The notes under the pieces are model-generated. The model was not told the DNA's origin and ran no database searches. It saw only the letters and a program-made list of their open reading frames with translations. This document shows, in pieces, positions 8,025-15,498 of a DNA stretch of 64,000 nucleotides (positions within the stretch are counted from its first letter, which is position 1; each line of letters begins with the position of its first letter). Where the stretch lies: contig NZ_AYTD01000011.1 in assembly GCF_000503215.1 (NCBI RefSeq), forward strand, positions 372,001 to 436,000, read 5' to 3'. This DNA is from Pseudomonas canadensis. Its GTDB lineage: Bacteria; Pseudomonadota; Gammaproteobacteria; Pseudomonadales; Pseudomonadaceae. The position numbers and the translations under genes are program-made.

Positions 8025-8555
8025 ATGCTCCGTATCTATCCAGCGACCCCAGCCGATCTTGAAGCCTTGCGCGAAGTCGGCTGCACCACCTATCGAGAAC
8101 ACTTTGCACACATCTGGTCGCCTGCCGGATTGCAGGCGTTCCTTGATCGGGACTTTTCCCACGACGCCTTACGCCAATCACTCGAAACATCCGACAGCCC
8201 TCTATGGCTGCTCGCTTCAGATGACAACGCGCAAGTCGTAGGCCTGGCAAAGGTCAACTGGTCGGCGCCGGCGCCCATAACAGGCGAAGCTGGCGCAGAA
8301 CTGCGCAAGATCTACTTTCTCAAATCCGCCGCCGGGCGCGGGTATGGCAAGCGATTTATGCAGTTCATTTGCGACCAGGCGGTAGAGCGTGGTGAGCGCT
8401 CGCTGTGGCTGACGGTGCTCAAGTCCAATCCCGATGCACGACGGTTTTATGAGGCGTTTGGGTTCAAGTGGATCGGAGAAATTCCGTTCAAGACGGACCT
8501 GGCTGAAATCGGGATGGATGTGATGGGGCTTGAACTGCAGCGGCAGGATGGATAA
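8025..8555 (+). CDS. GNAT-family N-acetyltransferase
   Basis: The 176-residue protein starts at MLRIYPATPADLEALRE (8025), the usual GNAT opening. The acetyl-CoA-binding part reads LRKIYFLKSAAGRGYGKRFM (motif A with the GRGYG pyrophosphate loop), and motif B reads LTVLKSNPDARRFYEAFGFKW. It transfers an acetyl group from acetyl-CoA to an amine; the substrate is unknown. A longer frame back to 7941 overlaps the previous gene and is not needed. The stop TAA is directly followed by the ATG of the next small gene, so the two are co-translated. Confidence 0.85.
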   Translation: MLRIYPATPADLEALREVGCTTYREHFAHIWSPAGLQAFLDRDFSHDALRQSLETSDSPLWLLASDDNAQVVGLAKVNWSAPAPITGEAGAELRKIYFLKSAAGRGYGKRFMQFICDQAVERGERSLWLTVLKSNPDARRFYEAFGFKWIGEIPFKTDLAEIGMDVMGLELQRQDG

Positions 8556-8810
8556 ATGGATGAGTTGATACAAGGCCTCGACGGGCCCAGGACGGCGCAG
8601 CAGGAACTGTTCTACGACCTGGAAGATGCGTCGGCGGTGATTGGGTGGTCGGTGGTTGAGCTGAGCGCTTTGGCGGCCAGCGGCAAGACGCCGGATGAGG
8701 CAGTGGCATTGATGAAGATTTGCGCGCTGCTGGCGGCGCAGCAGGAGAAATTGCGGGCGTATGCAGGTGAAGTCAAAGACCAGAGGATCGTCAGGTCTCA
8801 GGTCCTATAA
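8556..8810 (+). CDS. Hypothetical 84-residue helical protein
   Basis: The ATG abuts the GNAT stop codon, and the frame ends at TAA 8808-8810 next to a hairpin. The protein (MDELIQGLDGPRTAQQELFY, later VALMKICALLAAQQEKLRAY) is Ala/Leu/Glu-rich and probably all helix, without signal or membrane segment. No family is recognised. Position, spacing and terminator argue for a real second gene of the GNAT operon. Confidence 0.55.
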   Translation: MDELIQGLDGPRTAQQELFYDLEDASAVIGWSVVELSALAASGKTPDEAVALMKICALLAAQQEKLRAYAGEVKDQRIVRSQVL

Positions 8811-8831
8811 GCCCGACGCAGCGGTCGGGCT
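8810..8831. terminator. Hairpin terminator between convergent genes
   Basis: AGCCCGAC (8810-8817) pairs with GTCGGGCT (8824-8831) over a 6-base loop. On the minus strand it is followed by TTAT, on the plus strand by CATTG. It probably serves both the GNAT operon and the small acidic gene that converge here. Confidence 0.6.
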
Positions 8832-8848
8832 CATTGAATTACAAATGT

Positions 8849-9046
8849 TCAGTTGTCGGGATGCTCGCTCGCCACTGAATCAGCGGCGTCTACATCCGAC
8901 ATGTCCTCTTCAAGAGGCGCGTCATCGTCCGGTGGCAACGGAACACCCTCCTCATCGCGCTTCGGATCGTGCCCTGTCTCATTGTCGGTGCCGCGGGTTA
9001 CATCCTGCTGAGAAATATTCCCAGGGGCATTTTCATTGATTTCCAT
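8849..9046 (-). CDS. Small acidic hypothetical protein
   Basis: The frame codes 65 residues with a very high share of Asp/Glu (DDDAPLEEDMSDVDAAD) and no hydrophobic stretch, so it is probably soluble and disordered. An ACGGAGAG lies a few bases before the ATG and a hairpin terminator lies 18 bases past the stop. Small acidic proteins of this kind are common and mostly uncharacterised in pseudomonads. It is in an otherwise empty stretch next to tRNA-Cys. Confidence 0.6.
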   Translation of the reverse strand: MEINENAPGNISQQDVTRGTDNETGHDPKRDEEGVPLPPDDDAPLEEDMSDVDAADSVASEHPDN

Positions 9047-9217
9047 GCTGGCTCTCCGTTCTTACGCTCGGGATATCGGCGCTTAAACATGGGATCAGGT
9101 AGTGGTCTGCGAGTGCGATGTACTTGACGAACGGCAGAAAGCCTTGCGCAATGGCAAGGCGTTTCAGAGTCAATTCCTAACGCACCAGACTTCCAAAACG
9201 TTTTCGAAGCCAATAAA

Positions 9218-9247
9218 AAACCCCGTAGACGCTAATCTACGGGGTTT
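9218..9247 (-). terminator. Terminator of tRNA-Cys
   Basis: AAACCCCGTAGA (9218-9229) and TCTACGGGGTTT (9236-9247) form a perfect 12-bp stem with a 6-base loop. On the minus strand the stem runs into TTTTTTATT. It lies seven bases after the tRNA 3' end. Confidence 0.85.
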
Positions 9248-9254
9248 CTAAGAG

Positions 9255-9328
9255 TGGAGGCCGAGGTCGGAATCGAACCGGCGTAGGCGGATTTGCAATC
9301 CGCTGCATAACCATTTTGCTACTCGGCC
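9255..9328 (-). tRNA. tRNA-Cys (GCA)
   Basis: On the minus strand the 74-base gene starts GGCCGAG, which pairs with CTCGGCC at the 3' end, followed by T and an encoded CCA (9255-9257). The anticodon arm is GCGGA-TTTGCAA-TCCGC, giving anticodon GCA. The T arm carries GGTTCGATTCC. A strong terminator follows. tRNA genes are common integration sites, but I found no repeat of the 3' end nearby. The 9047-9254 and 9329-9483 stretches hold no other gene that I can support. Confidence 0.95.
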
Positions 9329-9483
9329 TCAAACGATCAATGTCCTGACTGCTGACACTCACCGGATAAAAACTTGAGTGGGCTGTAAAACCCTGCCTCT
9401 ACTCTAACTCATTGAATACATTGAAGTTTTTAATGCTTCATTGCGTTCGATGGGCGCCATTATGTACGTATTTGCCAAAGCGT

Positions 9484-9531
9484 GCAACCCCTTGATTTCA
9501 AAAATATTTCGTATTGGCATCAAGGGGTTGC
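9484..9531. repeat. 13-bp perfect inverted repeat after pvdQ
   Basis: GCAACCCCTTGAT (9484-9496) and ATCAAGGGGTTGC (9519-9531) are perfect reverse complements around a 22-base A/T-rich spacer, ten bases past the pvdQ stop. It may be the pvdQ terminator, although the loop is long and no U-run follows on the minus strand. A binding or recombination site is the alternative. Confidence 0.6.
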
Positions 9532-9540
9532 GTACCTGCC

Positions 9541-11826
9541 CTACTCCTTGATGCGCAGCTGTTGATAGTGCGGGTCGGCCTTGATTTGCGCTTCGGTGAA
9601 GGGCAACGGGCTGAGCTTTTTCTGGGAGAAGGCTTGGGTCTGGTCCTTGGCGTGTTTTGACGCCGGATTGCTGGACTCGGAGAACGCGAGTACGCCTTGG
9701 GCGTTGGGCCCCTCGTCGTCAAAGGTGACGATTTGCAGGTAGCTGGTGCCGCTGACCACTTCGCGCTTGCCGTCGGCGCGGGGCACGGTTTGCATGGCGT
9801 TGTAGATCCCCAGTTCTTGCGGGCCGCCGTGGATCGGGGTTTGGCCGGAGACTTGGAGGTCGCCCCAGGTGCTTTCGGCGGTGAGGCCGAGTTTAGCGAC
9901 GTCGGCGGTGGACGCCAGCATGGCTTCGCGCAGGGCTTTGGCGACATCGGTGCGCTCGATAGCCAGGCCACGTGGCGTGGTGAGGGGTTGCGCCGGGTCG
10001 AAGGCGACGCGCCAGGCATCGGGAATTTGCTGCAGGTGTTGCACCAGGTTGATGAAGTGCACCAGGCCGATGCCGCTGTCGAGGTTGGCGTGTTGGTCCC
10101 AGTTTTTCAGGTGGGTGCACAGGGGTTGCAGCGCAGTGGCGTCGGCGCCGAGGTGTTTGGCGCAGAATGCGAGCAGGTCGGGCATGACTTGGCTCGCCAG
10201 GTACACCTCGTTGTCCATCACCATGTTTTGCAGGTCGGTGACGCTGATCGGTTTGTCCAGGGATTGCAGGCGTTGCAAGGCAAAACGCGCGCGTGGGCCA
10301 AGGCCGATGTGGTCCTGGCTGATCACCGGGGAGAAGCCGGTGAGCGGCGCCTTGGGGTTGGCTAGCCAGGCCGAGTCGTTGGAGTGCTGGACGTAGTCGG
10401 TGCGTTGCAGTTGCGGCAGTTGGTCGGCCGCGAAGATGCCGGCCTGGGCTGCGCGTGGGTCAACGTCCCAGGCGCAGGCGCTGTGGGCGCCGTCGAGCAT
10501 GATCATCTGCAGGCCGGCACGGGGGTCGCTGCATTGTGCGAGTTTGGCCGCGCTGACGTTGGGCACCACCGACTGGTTCATGTACAGGCTCTGGCCCTGG
10601 TCATCGGCGGCCAGAGTGTTGACCCACGGGATACCTTGCAGGGTGCGCACCGAGGTTTTCAGTTGGTCGAGACTGCCCGCGCGGTTCATCGCGTACCACT
10701 GTTGCAGCACGCGGTCGTTGCCCAGGTTGGCGTCACGCAGGCTGAAAGCGTAATGGCTGTCCCAGTCGAGCTTGCCCGGCCATTGCACCACCGGGCCGAA
10801 TTGCGAGCTATAGACGGTGTGCGACTGGCCCTTGAGGCTGCCATCGGCTTGCTTGACCTGCACCGTCACCGTGGTTTTATCCAGGGCCACGGATTTGCCA
10901 TCGAGCAGATAGCGCGTGGAATCCTTCGGGTCCAGGGTCAGGCGATACAGGGTGAAGTGCTTGGACGTGTCCACGGTGTGGGTCCACGCCACATGCTGGT
11001 TGAAGCCGATATTGATCACCGGCAGGCCCGGCAACGCAGCGCCCATCACATCCAGCTGACCGGGGATGGTCAGGTGCATTTCATAGAAGCGCATGCCGCC
11101 CACCCACGGGAAGTGCGGGTTGGCCAGCAGCATGCCGCGCCCGTTGAACGAACGATCGCGGCCCACCGCTACGGCGTTGCTGCCACGATCGAAGGCGAAG
11201 CGCTGCTGATTGGCGGCGGCCAATTCAAAGGCTTTCGAGTCGGTCGATACACTGGCTGTGGCTTGGGGCGGCGTCGCACCGACCAGGGCTTCAGCGAATT
11301 GGCCGACACCGCCTTCCACCAATAACCTACGGGTCAGCTTGACCAAGTCTTCAGCCACCAAGGGCCGCACCCACGCCGCCTGGCACTGCGCCGGAGCGCC
11401 CTGCTCTTTCAGGTAGCGGTTGTAGCCGGCCACGTAACCTTCGATACGCTGTTGGATCTGCGGGCTTTGCGCTTTCCAGAACGCGGCGACCGACTCCGGC
11501 GTATTGAGCCACGTGAAAAACACATCACTGGCCAGGTTGTTGCGCTCTTCCAGGGTCGCCTGCTCGGGGCCGAAGAACTTGGCGCGCTCGCCATTCACCG
11601 TGACCACTTCATTGGCCAGCAGGCACAGGTTGTCCTGGGCGTAGGCGTAGCCGATGCCGAAGCCCAGGCCACGCTCATCGTTGGCGCGAATGTGCGGCAC
11701 GCCATAACTGGTACGCCGGATATCCGCCGAGGCTTGCGTCACTTGTTCCCGCGCCGAGACGGCCAGGCTCAACCCCAGCAACACGCCCGCCACACATACC
11801 CTGGACAACCCATTGGAAATAATCAC
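9541..11826 (-). CDS. pvdQ: Acyl-homoserine-lactone/pyoverdine acylase PvdQ
   Basis: A periplasmic Ntn-hydrolase of 761 residues, nearly the length of P. aeruginosa PvdQ, which it resembles throughout (DIRRTSYGVPHIRANDERG, RRLLVEGGVGQFA, LPGLPVINIGF, ALQGIPWVNTLAADD-type segments). The signal peptide is residues 1-25 (ending SLAVSA). The precursor is cut before Ser216 in DRGSNAVAVG, which becomes the nucleophile of the beta chain. PvdQ removes the fatty acyl chain from the pyoverdine precursor in the periplasm and can cleave long-chain acyl-homoserine lactones. I chose the GTG at 11826 because GGTGGAG lies five bases before it. An iron-starvation sigma promoter lies upstream. No other pyoverdine gene is near. 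Confidence 0.93.
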   Translation of the reverse strand: MIISNGLSRVCVAGVLLGLSLAVSAREQVTQASADIRRTSYGVPHIRANDERGLGFGIGYAYAQDNLCLLANEVVTVNGERAKFFGPEQATLEERNNLASDVFFTWLNTPESVAAFWKAQSPQIQQRIEGYVAGYNRYLKEQGAPAQCQAAWVRPLVAEDLVKLTRRLLVEGGVGQFAEALVGATPPQATASVSTDSKAFELAAANQQRFAFDRGSNAVAVGRDRSFNGRGMLLANPHFPWVGGMRFYEMHLTIPGQLDVMGAALPGLPVINIGFNQHVAWTHTVDTSKHFTLYRLTLDPKDSTRYLLDGKSVALDKTTVTVQVKQADGSLKGQSHTVYSSQFGPVVQWPGKLDWDSHYAFSLRDANLGNDRVLQQWYAMNRAGSLDQLKTSVRTLQGIPWVNTLAADDQGQSLYMNQSVVPNVSAAKLAQCSDPRAGLQMIMLDGAHSACAWDVDPRAAQAGIFAADQLPQLQRTDYVQHSNDSAWLANPKAPLTGFSPVISQDHIGLGPRARFALQRLQSLDKPISVTDLQNMVMDNEVYLASQVMPDLLAFCAKHLGADATALQPLCTHLKNWDQHANLDSGIGLVHFINLVQHLQQIPDAWRVAFDPAQPLTTPRGLAIERTDVAKALREAMLASTADVAKLGLTAESTWGDLQVSGQTPIHGGPQELGIYNAMQTVPRADGKREVVSGTSYLQIVTFDDEGPNAQGVLAFSESSNPASKHAKDQTQAFSQKKLSPLPFTEAQIKADPHYQQLRIKE

Positions 11827-11883
11827 GCAAACTCCACCGTCAGATTTAACCGCCTCACAAGGGGTAATGACCCCACCGTAAGA

Positions 11884-11909
11884 ACGCAAATCACCAGGAA
11901 TAATTTAGC
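11884..11909 (-). promoter_or_regulatory. PvdS-type iron-starvation promoter of pvdQ
   Basis: On the minus strand GCTAAAT (11909-11903) is followed after exactly 16 bases by CGT (11886-11884). This is the TAAAT-N16-CGT pattern known for promoters used by the extracytoplasmic sigma factor PvdS and its orthologs. It lies 57 bases before the GTG of pvdQ, on its strand. It implies expression under iron limitation, together with pyoverdine genes elsewhere. Confidence 0.75.
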
Positions 11910-12006
11910 GCGACAGCGCGTTTATTTAAGGCCGCGCAGATGTGACAAAACCGATACTGACAAAATTTCTACATCCGGGACTTCATGATTTCGCTCGCTC
12001 GTTCGT

Positions 12007-12056
12007 CTTATCAACTAAGAGCGCTCATTTTTTCCTGATCAGGCTCTGATAAGGAG
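12007..12056 (+). promoter_or_regulatory. Leader inverted repeat overlapping the ribosome-binding site
   Basis: CTTATCA (12007-12013) can pair with TGATAAG (12047-12053), whose last bases are part of the AAGGAG (12051-12056) before the regulator start at 12064. GAGC/GCTC next to the arms extends the pairing with a bulge. It could be an operator or could hide the ribosome-binding site. This is inference from sequence alone. Confidence 0.35.
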
Positions 12057-12063
12057 TTTTTGC

Positions 12064-12444
12064 ATGTACAACCCGCAAGTGCCCACGGATGGACATTCAC
12101 CGGCTGCCGAGGCCAGTTTCGGCAACGGCGCACAAGCGTTCGGCAAAACGCCCGAACAACAAGGCAACCAGCGTATCCGCCACCTGCTCAAGTGTTTTGG
12201 CTTGCGCACCAGCCTGATCCGGCTGAAGGTCATCGACGCCTTGCTCACCGCCGCCGACAACAGGCGCACCCTCGGGGTACGCGGTGTGCACAGTCATCTG
12301 CTGGAGCTGGGCATCCCGTTGTCGTTTCTCAGCGTGCGCGAGGTGCTCAAGCGCCTGTGCAGCGAGGGCGTGATCACCCTCAATGCGGATAAAAGCTACA
12401 GCCTCCATGAAGAGGCTGCCAAGGTGCTCGAAGGCCGAGCCTGA
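12064..12444 (+). CDS. Winged-helix regulator, Fur-like (PA2384-type)
   Basis: The 126-residue protein has a single winged-helix domain (about residues 38-120): RIRHLLKCFGLRTSLIRLKV, HSHLLELGIPLSFLSVREVL, KRLCSEGVITLNADKSYSL. The helix order resembles the DNA-binding half of Fur. The Fur metal-binding dimer domain is absent, and the 37-residue N-terminal tail is Gly/Ala/Gln-rich. In P. aeruginosa the gene beside pvdQ (PA2384) codes a protein of this type that affects iron-responsive expression; the same divergent arrangement here supports the match. It may act on the shared region between the two genes. The start is supported by AAGGAG. Confidence 0.75.
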   Translation: MYNPQVPTDGHSPAAEASFGNGAQAFGKTPEQQGNQRIRHLLKCFGLRTSLIRLKVIDALLTAADNRRTLGVRGVHSHLLELGIPLSFLSVREVLKRLCSEGVITLNADKSYSLHEEAAKVLEGRA

Positions 12445-12450
12445 TCGCCC

Positions 12451-12639
12451 TTATAGCTTGACCTTGCGGCGCATGATGCCGTTGATCACCACCACGACCA
12501 CTGCGACGGCAATGGCGATGGTCTGGAATGTCTTCTCACTGATAACCCCGGTGTTCTGCAAATAGGACAGGCCAAACATCGTCGCCAGTACGGCCAGGGC
12601 AATCAGAATCGAATATTTCAAACGCTGCTTTTGTGTCAT
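12451..12639 (-). CDS. Small two-span membrane protein
   Basis: The ATG at 12639 is preceded by AGGAAC and gives 62 residues: MTQKQRLKYSILIALAVLAT, a short polar loop with NTGVISEKT, and a second helix IAIAVAVVVVVINGIMRRKV. Two inner-membrane helices with positive ends on the same side (hairpin topology) are predicted. No family is recognised. It is convergent with the winged-helix gene, six bases away, and reads away from the ABC operon, whose last stop is at 12751. Confidence 0.65.
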   Translation of the reverse strand: MTQKQRLKYSILIALAVLATMFGLSYLQNTGVISEKTFQTIAIAVAVVVVVINGIMRRKVKL

Positions 12640-12750
12640 GACGGGTTCCTGAACCTTGAAAATGAAGCGTCGAACCTGTCCTACGCGCAAGGGCGAACAG
12701 GTCCGACAGGCGCTCATGTTACAGGCGATGAAAAACTTTGGCTCGACCAA

Positions 12751-13512
12751 TCAACCGGCGTGCACCCAACGCTGGTGCAGCCAACGCGCCAAGGCATCCA
12801 GCGCAAAGCCCAGCAACCCGATCAGCAGCACCATCGCCATCAGCTCCGAGTAGGCCAGCCGATCACGGGTGTCGAGGATGTAGTAGCCCAGCCCGGCACT
12901 GACCCCGAGCATTTCGCATGGCACCAGCACGATCCACAAGATACCGATGGCCAAACGCACGCCGGTCAGCACGTGCCCGACCACTCCAGGAATGATCACC
13001 CGGCGCAAGGTCTCCCAGCGCGTCGCACTCAGGCTGCTGCTCAGCTGTAGCCAGCGCGGGTCCAACTGCCGCACGCCGGCAGCGGTATTGAGCATGATCG
13101 GCCACACGGCGGCAAACGCCAGCAGGAAATAGATCGGCTGATCCCCTACCCCCATCAGCATCACCACGATGGGCATCCACGACAGCGGCGAGATCATGCG
13201 CAGGAACTGAAAGGCCGGCGTGGTCGCCGCTTCCAGCTTGCGCGAACTGCCCACCAGCAGCCCCAACGGAACGCCTACCAACAACGCCAGGAACAACCCG
13301 ACAAAAATGCGCTTCAGGCTCACAGCAATATGCACATACAGCTCACCGCGCCCCAGCAATTCCCACAGGCTACTGAAGGTGGCGGCCAGGGAAAAACGCG
13401 CAGACAACCCCTCCGTCGCGCCAAACACCTTCACCCCCAGCCACCAGAGCAACAGCAACCCCGCCAAGCCACTCAACCCGAGCAACCAGCCCGGGATTTC
13501 ACGGTTGTTCAA
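12751..13512 (-). CDS. ABC transporter permease, SsuC/TauC family
   Basis: The 253-residue protein has six hydrophobic helices and the EAA-type loop of the BPD_transp_1 domain (LSATRWETLRRVIIPGVVGH then GVRLAIGILWIVLVPCEMLG), typical of permeases for sulfonate, taurine or nitrate uptake. It is the last gene of the operon; its ATG overlaps the TGA of the binding protein by four bases. It pairs with the ATPase at 14695 in the inner membrane. The substrate is not known. Confidence 0.88.
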   Translation of the reverse strand: MNNREIPGWLLGLSGLAGLLLLWWLGVKVFGATEGLSARFSLAATFSSLWELLGRGELYVHIAVSLKRIFVGLFLALLVGVPLGLLVGSSRKLEAATTPAFQFLRMISPLSWMPIVVMLMGVGDQPIYFLLAFAAVWPIMLNTAAGVRQLDPRWLQLSSSLSATRWETLRRVIIPGVVGHVLTGVRLAIGILWIVLVPCEMLGVSAGLGYYILDTRDRLAYSELMAMVLLIGLLGFALDALARWLHQRWVHAG

Positions 13513-14708
13513 ACGCCGATCTCCTCATGCCGCTCATAGCCGTCCGGCAAACCAAAGGTCTTCATGCCGCCCACGGCCTCGATGGCGTTGCGCACGAAGC
13601 GGTCGTCCACCAGGTCCTTGGCGACGAACGCCGGGTCGAGGTCAGCGAGGAATTTCTTGTCGCCCTCGATCAGCGTGTCTTTCAAACGCCGTACCAACTC
13701 CTCGGTGTAGCTGGGGAATGGATAAGGTTGAAAGTCGATACGGTGTTCATCCCAATTGCCGTGTTGGATCGCACCGTCTGCCAGGTAGGCGGCACGGTCA
13801 GTTGCGGCGGGTGCGAGTACTTTGCTCAATACCGGCTCGGCATGCGGGGTGTAGCGATTCGGGCCGTCCTTGGACAGCAACTTCACCGCCTCTTCGCGGT
13901 TATCGCGAGTCCAGACCTGCGCCTTGACGATGGCGTTCACCACCTTCTGCGACCACTCCGGGCGGTTGACCAGGTCGTGTTCGTGCATGAACACCACGCA
14001 GCACGCGTGATTGCGCCACACGTCGCCGGTAAAGCGTTGCACGCGGCCAACCTTGAGGTTTTCCGCCAGGGCATTGAACGGCTCGGCGACGATATACCCA
14101 TCGATGCGCTGGCTGGCCAGGGCCGGCGGCATGTCCGAAGGCGGCAACACGATCAGGTTGACCTCATTGGCCGCAATCGCACTGCCCGCCGCCCGCGCCA
14201 CTGGCGTGAGGCCGTTGTCGCGGAACAACTGCTGCACCACCACGTTATGGATCGAATACCAGAACGGAATCGCCACCGATTTGCCGCCCAGCTGTTTCAC
14301 GTCCGTGATGCCCGGCGCCACGGTCAGGCCCGAACCGCCCACATGGTTCCAGGCCACCACCTTGGCCGGGACCTTGCTGCCGTAACGTGCCCATACAGTC
14401 ATGGGAGATAGCAGGTGAATCACATTGACCTGGCCCGAGATGAACGCCTCGATCACCTGCGCCCAACTGCGCAGCAACACCGGGCGCTCAGCCTTGATGC
14501 CTTCAGCGTCGAACAGGCCATTGTTGTGCGCCACCAACAACGGCGTAGCGTCGGTGATCGGCAGGTAGCCGATGCGCACCGGCGCATCCGGCTCGCTGGC
14601 GGCGCGGGCTTGCAAACTGCTGAGCAGCGGCAACGCGCCGGCGGCGCTGAGTACGGCGGAGAGTTTGAGAAAGTCGCGGCGCGAATGGGTCAGGTCATCC
14701 AGGCACAT
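13509..14708 (-). CDS. ABC transporter substrate-binding protein (SsuA/NrtA-like), Tat-exported
   Basis: I start it at MCLDDLTHSRRDFLKLSAVL (14708). The SRRDFLK twin-arginine motif and following hydrophobic stretch to ARA indicate export folded through Tat. The mature part opens VRIGYLPITDATPLLVAHNN and continues with GGSGLTVAPGITDVKQLGGK, as in the NMT1/SsuA/NrtA binding proteins for sulfonates, nitrate/bicarbonate or pyrimidines. The length (399) is long for SsuA and closer to NrtA/CmpA. It overlaps the ATPase gene by 14 bases. Tat export may mean it binds a cofactor or needs cytoplasmic folding. Confidence 0.88.
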   Translation of the reverse strand: MCLDDLTHSRRDFLKLSAVLSAAGALPLLSSLQARAASEPDAPVRIGYLPITDATPLLVAHNNGLFDAEGIKAERPVLLRSWAQVIEAFISGQVNVIHLLSPMTVWARYGSKVPAKVVAWNHVGGSGLTVAPGITDVKQLGGKSVAIPFWYSIHNVVVQQLFRDNGLTPVARAAGSAIAANEVNLIVLPPSDMPPALASQRIDGYIVAEPFNALAENLKVGRVQRFTGDVWRNHACCVVFMHEHDLVNRPEWSQKVVNAIVKAQVWTRDNREEAVKLLSKDGPNRYTPHAEPVLSKVLAPAATDRAAYLADGAIQHGNWDEHRIDFQPYPFPSYTEELVRRLKDTLIEGDKKFLADLDPAFVAKDLVDDRFVRNAIEAVGGMKTFGLPDGYERHEEIGV

Positions 14709-15498
14709 GGGCAGGCTCCAGCAGATCAAGGGGGTTGGGTTGAGGGCGGCTCGCCTGCCGTAAGGTTTTAAGGATCTCGATGCGCAGCGCGCCGATGGCT
14801 TCCACCTGTTCTTCGCGGGGTTGCGGCAGGTCGATCAGCCATTCGCCCAACGTCCGCGCCGGGCGGTTGCCCAGTAGCAGGATGCGGTCGGACAGCAGCA
14901 GCGCTTCGTCAATGTCATGGGTGATCAGCACCGCCGCCGAACCCTGTTCGCGGTTGACCTTGAGCAGCAGGTGTTGCATGTCGGCGCGGGTCACTTCGTC
15001 CAGGGCGCCGAAGGGTTCATCCAGCAACAGCACCTGAGGCTGGCGCGCCAGGCAACGGGCCAATGCGGTGCGCTGGGCCATGCCGCCGGACAGCTGCGCC
15101 GGGAATTGCTGGCGCGCATGCTCCAGGCCGACGGCGGCAATGGCATGGTCGACGCGCTGGCGGCGCTCGTCAGCGCTCAAATGGGGTTGCCGGGCGAAAT
15201 CCAGGCCAAAGGCGACGTTCTTTTCCAGGCTTAGCCAGGGCAACAGACTCGGGTCCTGGAACGCCACCGCCACGCGTGGATGGGGACCCTTCAAGGGCTC
15301 GCCCAACGCGCGCACACTGCCGCCTTGCGGTGCCTGCAAACCGGCGAGGACGCGCAACAGACTGGACTTGCCCACGCCGCTGGGACCGAGGATCGACACC
15401 ACTTCACCGGGTTGCAAGTGCAGGTCGAAGTGCTGTAACACCGGCCCGCTGGCATAGCCCAGGCAAATCCCCTGGGCACTCAGTACGGCACTTGTCAT
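14695..15498 (-). CDS. ABC transporter ATP-binding protein, SsuB/TauB family
   Basis: The 267-residue ATPase has Walker A GPSGVGKSS (residues 38-46), Q-loop VAFQDPSLLPW, signature LSGGMAQRTALARCLA, Walker B VLLLDEPFGALD and the switch His in LITHDIDEAL. It drives the importer formed with the permease at 12751. The signature has MAQR in place of the usual QRQR/KQRV, which is within normal variation of the family. Its ATG overlaps the stop of the flavoprotein gene by four bases, so translation is coupled. Confidence 0.9.
   Translation of the reverse strand: MTSAVLSAQGICLGYASGPVLQHFDLHLQPGEVVSILGPSGVGKSSLLRVLAGLQAPQGGSVRALGEPLKGPHPRVAVAFQDPSLLPWLSLEKNVAFGLDFARQPHLSADERRQRVDHAIAAVGLEHARQQFPAQLSGGMAQRTALARCLARQPQVLLLDEPFGALDEVTRADMQHLLLKVNREQGSAAVLITHDIDEALLLSDRILLLGNRPARTLGEWLIDLPQPREEQVEAIGALRIEILKTLRQASRPQPNPLDLLEPAHVPG

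Noticed and set aside
9255..9540. tRNA-Cys as an integration site of a mobile element
   Set aside because: No duplicated tRNA 3' end and no integrase gene were seen on either side; neighbours are ordinary chromosomal genes.
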